A stretch of 45,413 nucleotides of DNA from Flavobacterium sp. A45 (GTDB taxonomy: Bacteria > Bacteroidota > Bacteroidia > Flavobacteriales > Flavobacteriaceae): positions 1 through 45,413 of the forward strand of contig NZ_MUNX01000107.1 of the NCBI RefSeq assembly GCF_002001005.1, given 5' to 3'. The position numbers and the translations under genes are program-made. Below, in pieces: positions 42,018-45,413 of the stretch. Position 1 is the stretch's first letter. The number at the start of each line of letters is the position of its first letter. The notes below the pieces were generated by a model that made no database searches, was not told the origin of the DNA, and worked only from the letters and a program-made list of their open reading frames with translations.

Positions 42018-43289
42018 TTAAACTTTGAAATACATTTTCTTTTTGTAGAAATAGGTCAAAAGTAAAGACCAGATACCTGCATAAAGTAAGGCAAACGTTA
42101 ATGAAGCTGTCATTGGGTTGCTGAAAAATGGCAACACTTTAAATGTATACAAGTAATCCCAAAGATTGATTTGCTCGGCTGGGAATTTTGGATTTGGTAA
42201 AGAAACCATTGCCATTGCCTGCGGAACAATTTGAGAAAGGAAGAAAACAATCATTGGATTTACACCCCAAATTTGGAATAATTTGATTCCCTTTTTATAA
42301 TCGGCAATATCAATCAAGCTGTATAAAACAGTTAAAGTAACTGTAGCAAGTCCGGCTGTATATAAAACGTATGAACTTGTCCAAAGTGCTTTGTTTATAG
42401 GGAAAACAATATTCCAAATTTGTCCCAAGACAATTAGAATTACTCCTATGATGAACATTTTTTTTGCTTTTTCAGTTTTTAATAAGGTACTGGTTAGCAA
42501 TTGTCCAATCAATAAACCAATAATTCCTGTTGCAATCGCTGGAATGGTACTTAATACTCCCTCAGGATCCCAAGTTTTGGAGGATTCCCACATGTGTCCT
42601 TTTAATAGGGTGTTATCAGTCCAAGCTGCAAGGTTTGTTCCTCTTTCAAGGTTTGTGATTTCGAATCCTGGAGCCGGAATTAGCGTCATGATTGCCCAGT
42701 ATCCTAGCAAAATTCCGATTGCTGTCAGTAATTGTGTTCTTTGAGTAGTTTTTAAATACAAAAGAGAAGCAATGAAATAGACAATTCCGATACGCTGTAA
42801 CACACCAGGCAGGCGTACCGATTGATAGGCTTCAATGCCACTATAGGCAAGAACCATATAAATAATAAAAATCGAAACAGCTAAATAGGTTTTTAATTTA
42901 GCATCGAAATTTCCCATTAGGGCATAGCCAACTAAGGCAGTAATAAGTAAACGGCCAATAATTAAGGGAATACCTTCCAATCCGAAGAGTTGTATACTGC
43001 TGAAAAAGTTGAAAAATATTCCCAGACATATCATACGCAGCGAGCGGGTGAATATTTTATTGAGTGTAGTGCTGTCGTAGGTTTTGGTGGGCATTGCAAA
43101 TGAAATCGCTGCTCCCATGATGAAAACAAAGAATGGAAAAACCAAATCCGTAGGAGTACAGCCGTGCCATTCGGCATGTTGTAATGGTGGGTAGATTGTA
43201 GCCCAACTGCCAGGGTTATTGACAATGGTCATTAATAAAATGGTTAATCCTCTAAATACATCAAGCGAAATAAGGCGGTCTTTGGTCAT
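42018..43289 (-). CDS. DUF5009/NagX-like multi-pass membrane protein
   Basis: A 423-residue protein with about 10-11 hydrophobic segments. The N-terminal RLISLDVFRGLTILLMTIVN and AEWHGCTPTDLVFPFFVFIMG match the heparan-alpha-glucosaminide N-acetyltransferase/NagX group, with the conserved His in the EWHG segment and Asp in TDLVFP. These proteins are thought to move acetyl groups across the membrane onto glucosamine-containing sugars, possibly for uptake of amino sugars or peptidoglycan fragments. No amino-sugar genes are nearby. It lies 32 bp downstream of bshC on the same strand, so co-transcription is likely. Confidence 0.85.
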   Translation of the reverse strand: MTKDRLISLDVFRGLTILLMTIVNNPGSWATIYPPLQHAEWHGCTPTDLVFPFFVFIMGAAISFAMPTKTYDSTTLNKIFTRSLRMICLGIFFNFFSSIQLFGLEGIPLIIGRLLITALVGYALMGNFDAKLKTYLAVSIFIIYMVLAYSGIEAYQSVRLPGVLQRIGIVYFIASLLYLKTTQRTQLLTAIGILLGYWAIMTLIPAPGFEITNLERGTNLAAWTDNTLLKGHMWESSKTWDPEGVLSTIPAIATGIIGLLIGQLLTSTLLKTEKAKKMFIIGVILIVLGQIWNIVFPINKALWTSSYVLYTAGLATVTLTVLYSLIDIADYKKGIKLFQIWGVNPMIVFFLSQIVPQAMAMVSLPNPKFPAEQINLWDYLYTFKVLPFFSNPMTASLTFALLYAGIWSLLLTYFYKKKMYFKV

Positions 43290-43321
43290 TGGTTTTTTTT
43301 GGTTTTATTGTGAATAATCAT

Positions 43322-44923
43322 TTAGTACAATGTAATAATGTTGAAATTTTGTTCTAAAGGATTGAGTTGGTTCATTAATTGAGGAATTAAGCTTTCTCCG
43401 CTTTCCAGATAAAATTCCGAAAAATTGGCTTGACGTTCCTGAAGGCTTTGGTTTGGGAACAATTCATTTTGTAAATCAATTATGCGCTGTAATTCGTCAT
43501 GAAATTTTCTTTTTTGAGCTACAAGCAATTTTTTTTCGAGGTTTTCCAATCCTTTGGTTTGTTTGACTTCTTGTGCTTTTACTGCACCTATGAAAGATTT
43601 GTCGGTATGATTAGCGAGCTCTAAAAGTGCTTCAAATTGTTTTCTTAAAGCTTCTTTCTGTTCGGTAAAATCAATTGGAAAATCCGATAGTTTTTGGGTT
43701 ACTCGATTGACTAAAGTGCTTTGTTTTGAAAATAAATCTGCCCAAGACAGGTTTAATTTATCGGCTTTTTTGTTTTGTTTTTCAGTTGCCAAAAGCACTG
43801 AATTTCTCAATAGTAAGATTGGAAAAGTAATTTTTGCGGTAGCGAAAAAAGATTTTAATTCCAACCAATAAGCAATTTCTCCGCCTCCGCCAATGTAGCA
43901 TAAATTGGGTAAAATAACTTCTTGATACAAAGGACGCATAATTACGTTTGGGCTGAATTTCTCAGGATTGCTCTCTAATAAATCAAGAATTTCAGTTTCA
44001 GTAAATTCGATTTTGGTGTGGTTGACTTTGTAAATTCCGTTTTCGAGAATGATTCTTTCGCGTAAATTATCTTCGATATAGAATAAATTAATTTCGCGCG
44101 GATTTACCTGAACGAAGTAGTCTTTCATTTTCTCGACAGTTTCTGTTACCGATTTGAAAGACGATTGATGAAGCAATTCCTCTTTTATATACGGAATAAA
44201 ACTGCGTTTTAAATCCTGATCATCAGCATCTAGAATAACTAAACCTGATGTGCCAAAAAGTTCATTAGCTAAATGTCTCGTGGCATCGGCTAAGTTGCTG
44301 TGCTTGAGATAAGAATCTTCAAACAGTTTTATGATGGTTTTTGCATTGATACTGGAGCCTATTTCGAGTGCATATATTTCTAGGAATTCAGTAAGTCCTT
44401 CTGTAGATAATCTCCCAACAGGGCCTTTGCTGTCTCTGTTCCAGTGAAACTTTTTTCCTTTGAAACTGAAATAATTAATCTCTTCAAAATCATGGTCTTC
44501 AGTTGCCATCCAATACACGGGAACAAAATTGTAGATTGGATATTTCGCTTTTAATTCTTTGGTCAAATTAATCGTCGAAATGATTTTGTACAAAAAATAT
44601 AATGGACCAGAAAACAAATTCAGCTGATGTCCAGTGGTAACGGTAAAAGTATTTGGATTGTTTAAAAGTTTAATGTTGTTCAAGGCTGCAACTGAAACAT
44701 CATATTTAGAATATTGTTTTTCTAAAACACGAACTAAAGTTTCTCTTTTGAAACTGTCATTGCCATTGAAATTATTCTTTTTCTCTTCAATCTGTTTTTC
44801 AAAGTTTTCAAGAGTTGGAAAGCGATGATATAATGAAGCTAATTCTTTTTTTTGATTTAAATAATCATTCATCAAAGGAGAGAAATACCCAGAATTTTGA
44901 TAGCTGATACAGTCGGTTGGCAT
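43322..44923 (-). CDS. bshC: Bacillithiol synthase cysteine-adding enzyme
   Basis: A 533-residue BshC, which adds cysteine to the GlcN-malate precursor in bacillithiol synthesis. The conserved VTTGHQLNLFSGPLYFLYKI, then VPVYWMATEDHDFEEI, and LPNLCYIGGGGEIAYWLELK are all present, and the C-terminal coiled coil is at about 445-500 (LENLEKKLLVAQKRKF). Bacillithiol is used by several Flavobacteria. BshA and BshB are not in the window. The gene is the first of a two-gene unit with the NagX-like gene, with an AT-rich leader of about 190 bp. Confidence 0.95.
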   Translation of the reverse strand: MPTDCISYQNSGYFSPLMNDYLNQKKELASLYHRFPTLENFEKQIEEKKNNFNGNDSFKRETLVRVLEKQYSKYDVSVAALNNIKLLNNPNTFTVTTGHQLNLFSGPLYFLYKIISTINLTKELKAKYPIYNFVPVYWMATEDHDFEEINYFSFKGKKFHWNRDSKGPVGRLSTEGLTEFLEIYALEIGSSINAKTIIKLFEDSYLKHSNLADATRHLANELFGTSGLVILDADDQDLKRSFIPYIKEELLHQSSFKSVTETVEKMKDYFVQVNPREINLFYIEDNLRERIILENGIYKVNHTKIEFTETEILDLLESNPEKFSPNVIMRPLYQEVILPNLCYIGGGGEIAYWLELKSFFATAKITFPILLLRNSVLLATEKQNKKADKLNLSWADLFSKQSTLVNRVTQKLSDFPIDFTEQKEALRKQFEALLELANHTDKSFIGAVKAQEVKQTKGLENLEKKLLVAQKRKFHDELQRIIDLQNELFPNQSLQERQANFSEFYLESGESLIPQLMNQLNPLEQNFNIITLY

Positions 44924-45111
44924 ATTGATTTTATTTGATGCTAAATTACCAAAAAATATTATAAGACATTGTATAAAAGTTGTCTTTGAGAATGTAACTT
45001 ATCTTGAATTTATGAATATTTATTGGAAATAGTATAATGTAAGTTGGGCGCTCTTTTTTTTTAAGTTAAACTTTAGACATTGTAAAAATTGATTAATCAG
45101 ATTTGATTAAA

Positions 45112-45147
45112 ATTAAAAAAGCAACTCATTAATTGAGTTGCTTTTTC
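45112..45147 (-). terminator. Terminator of the gene at the window edge
   Basis: AAAAAGCAACTCA and TGAGTTGCTTTTT (45116-45145) form a 13-bp perfect stem with a TTAA loop. It lies about 25 bp after the stop at 45171 on the minus strand. Confidence 0.9.
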
Positions 45148-45170
45148 TTCAAATAATTAAAACTAAAAAT

Positions 45171-45413
45171 TTACATATAATTTTGCTTGGTAATTAAAAA
45201 GAACACTACAAGCATCACTGCTACAATTAACATCCTATAAATTGATGATTTAAACATTGTCGTACCATTGAGTTGGTCTTCTCTTCTCTGTTTAATAAGG
45301 TTAGAAATCATAAATGGGATCATTATTGTTATGGACCCGTATAAATAATATCTCGAATACTCACTATATTCGTTTGAAATGAATACAAGAAGTAGTCCAC
45401 ATAGGGAGATAAT
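45171..45413 (-). CDS. C-terminal part of a membrane protein (cut by window edge)
   Basis: An open frame enters from the right edge and ends at TAA 45171, giving 80 residues. Three hydrophobic segments are visible: IISLCGLLLVFIS at the edge, YYLYGSITIMIPFMISNLI and MLIVAVMLVVFFLI. A basic loop KQRREDQLNG lies between the last two. The protein is probably a small inner-membrane protein. I do not recognise the family. The start lies outside the window. Confidence 0.65.
   Translation of the reverse strand: MISLCGLLLVFISNEYSEYSRYYLYGSITIMIPFMISNLIKQRREDQLNGTTMFKSSIYRMLIVAVMLVVFFLITKQNYM

Overview
The window looks like a chromosome segment of a Flavobacterium-type member of the Bacteroidota. The evidence is an AT-rich sequence, a 5S rRNA of Flavobacterium type, the rpmB-rpmG-DUF4295-ftsY cluster, a long SecA, a bacillithiol enzyme (BshC), TonB/PepSY and POTRA-less D15 outer-membrane proteins, and TAnnTTTG-like -7 promoter boxes with few Shine-Dalgarno sites. 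I see no phage, insertion sequence, CRISPR array or tRNA. Most genes are housekeeping.

Layout. 1-160: 5S rRNA and terminator, the tail of an rrn operon. 0.3-9.4 kb: 2H phosphoesterase, endonuclease III, DUF4268, Nudix and PlsC-like enzymes, an ECF sigma factor overlapping a membrane protein, a DUF3810 metalloprotease-like protein, PepD, an unlisted 36-residue Lys-rich protein and a DUF389 membrane protein. 9.5-13.9 kb: a three-gene metal/siderophore uptake cassette (small exported Cys protein, TonB receptor, duplicated PepSY membrane protein) bracketed by two nearly identical terminators. 14-20.1 kb: secA, DUF2795, cobalamin adenosyltransferase, ATP-grasp, LolD-type ATPase, all on the minus strand. 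20.5-31.1 kb: lipoprotein, methyltransferase, zinc-ribbon/SDR fusion, FKBP lipoprotein, two D15-like barrels around an ABC-F protein and a secreted propeller-like protein. 31.2-39.1 kb, plus strand: glycosyltransferase, 2-oxoacid dehydrogenase E2, DnaQ-like exonuclease, FAH hydrolase overlapping an Hpt protein, CinA, L28-L33-DUF4295-FtsY and a small membrane protein. 39.2-45.4 kb: serine hydrolase, lipoprotein, DciA-like protein, ndk, a DUF5009/NagX-like protein, bshC and a membrane protein cut by the window edge.

The strongest unexplained signal is between the genes. A structured repeat (conserved TAGCCC-GAT start, variable hairpin, conserved AAGATTG-AGCG-ATAGC-GGA end) occurs five times on both strands, at about 5.0, 11.1, 25.0, 29.7 and 40.5 kb. 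One copy supplies the stop codon and last residues of the TonB receptor. Other gaps carry a second kind of sequence: short words of 7-10 bp repeated in strict register (CTNAG every 8 bp, CGATTYAA every 8 bp, CACAAAGA every 10 bp, AGTRWTYAG), often arranged as inverted repeats. Protein-level oddities are the SDR lacking its catalytic Tyr, the HX5D acyltransferase, and a Cys-motif gene whose only plausible start is out of frame across an A7 run.
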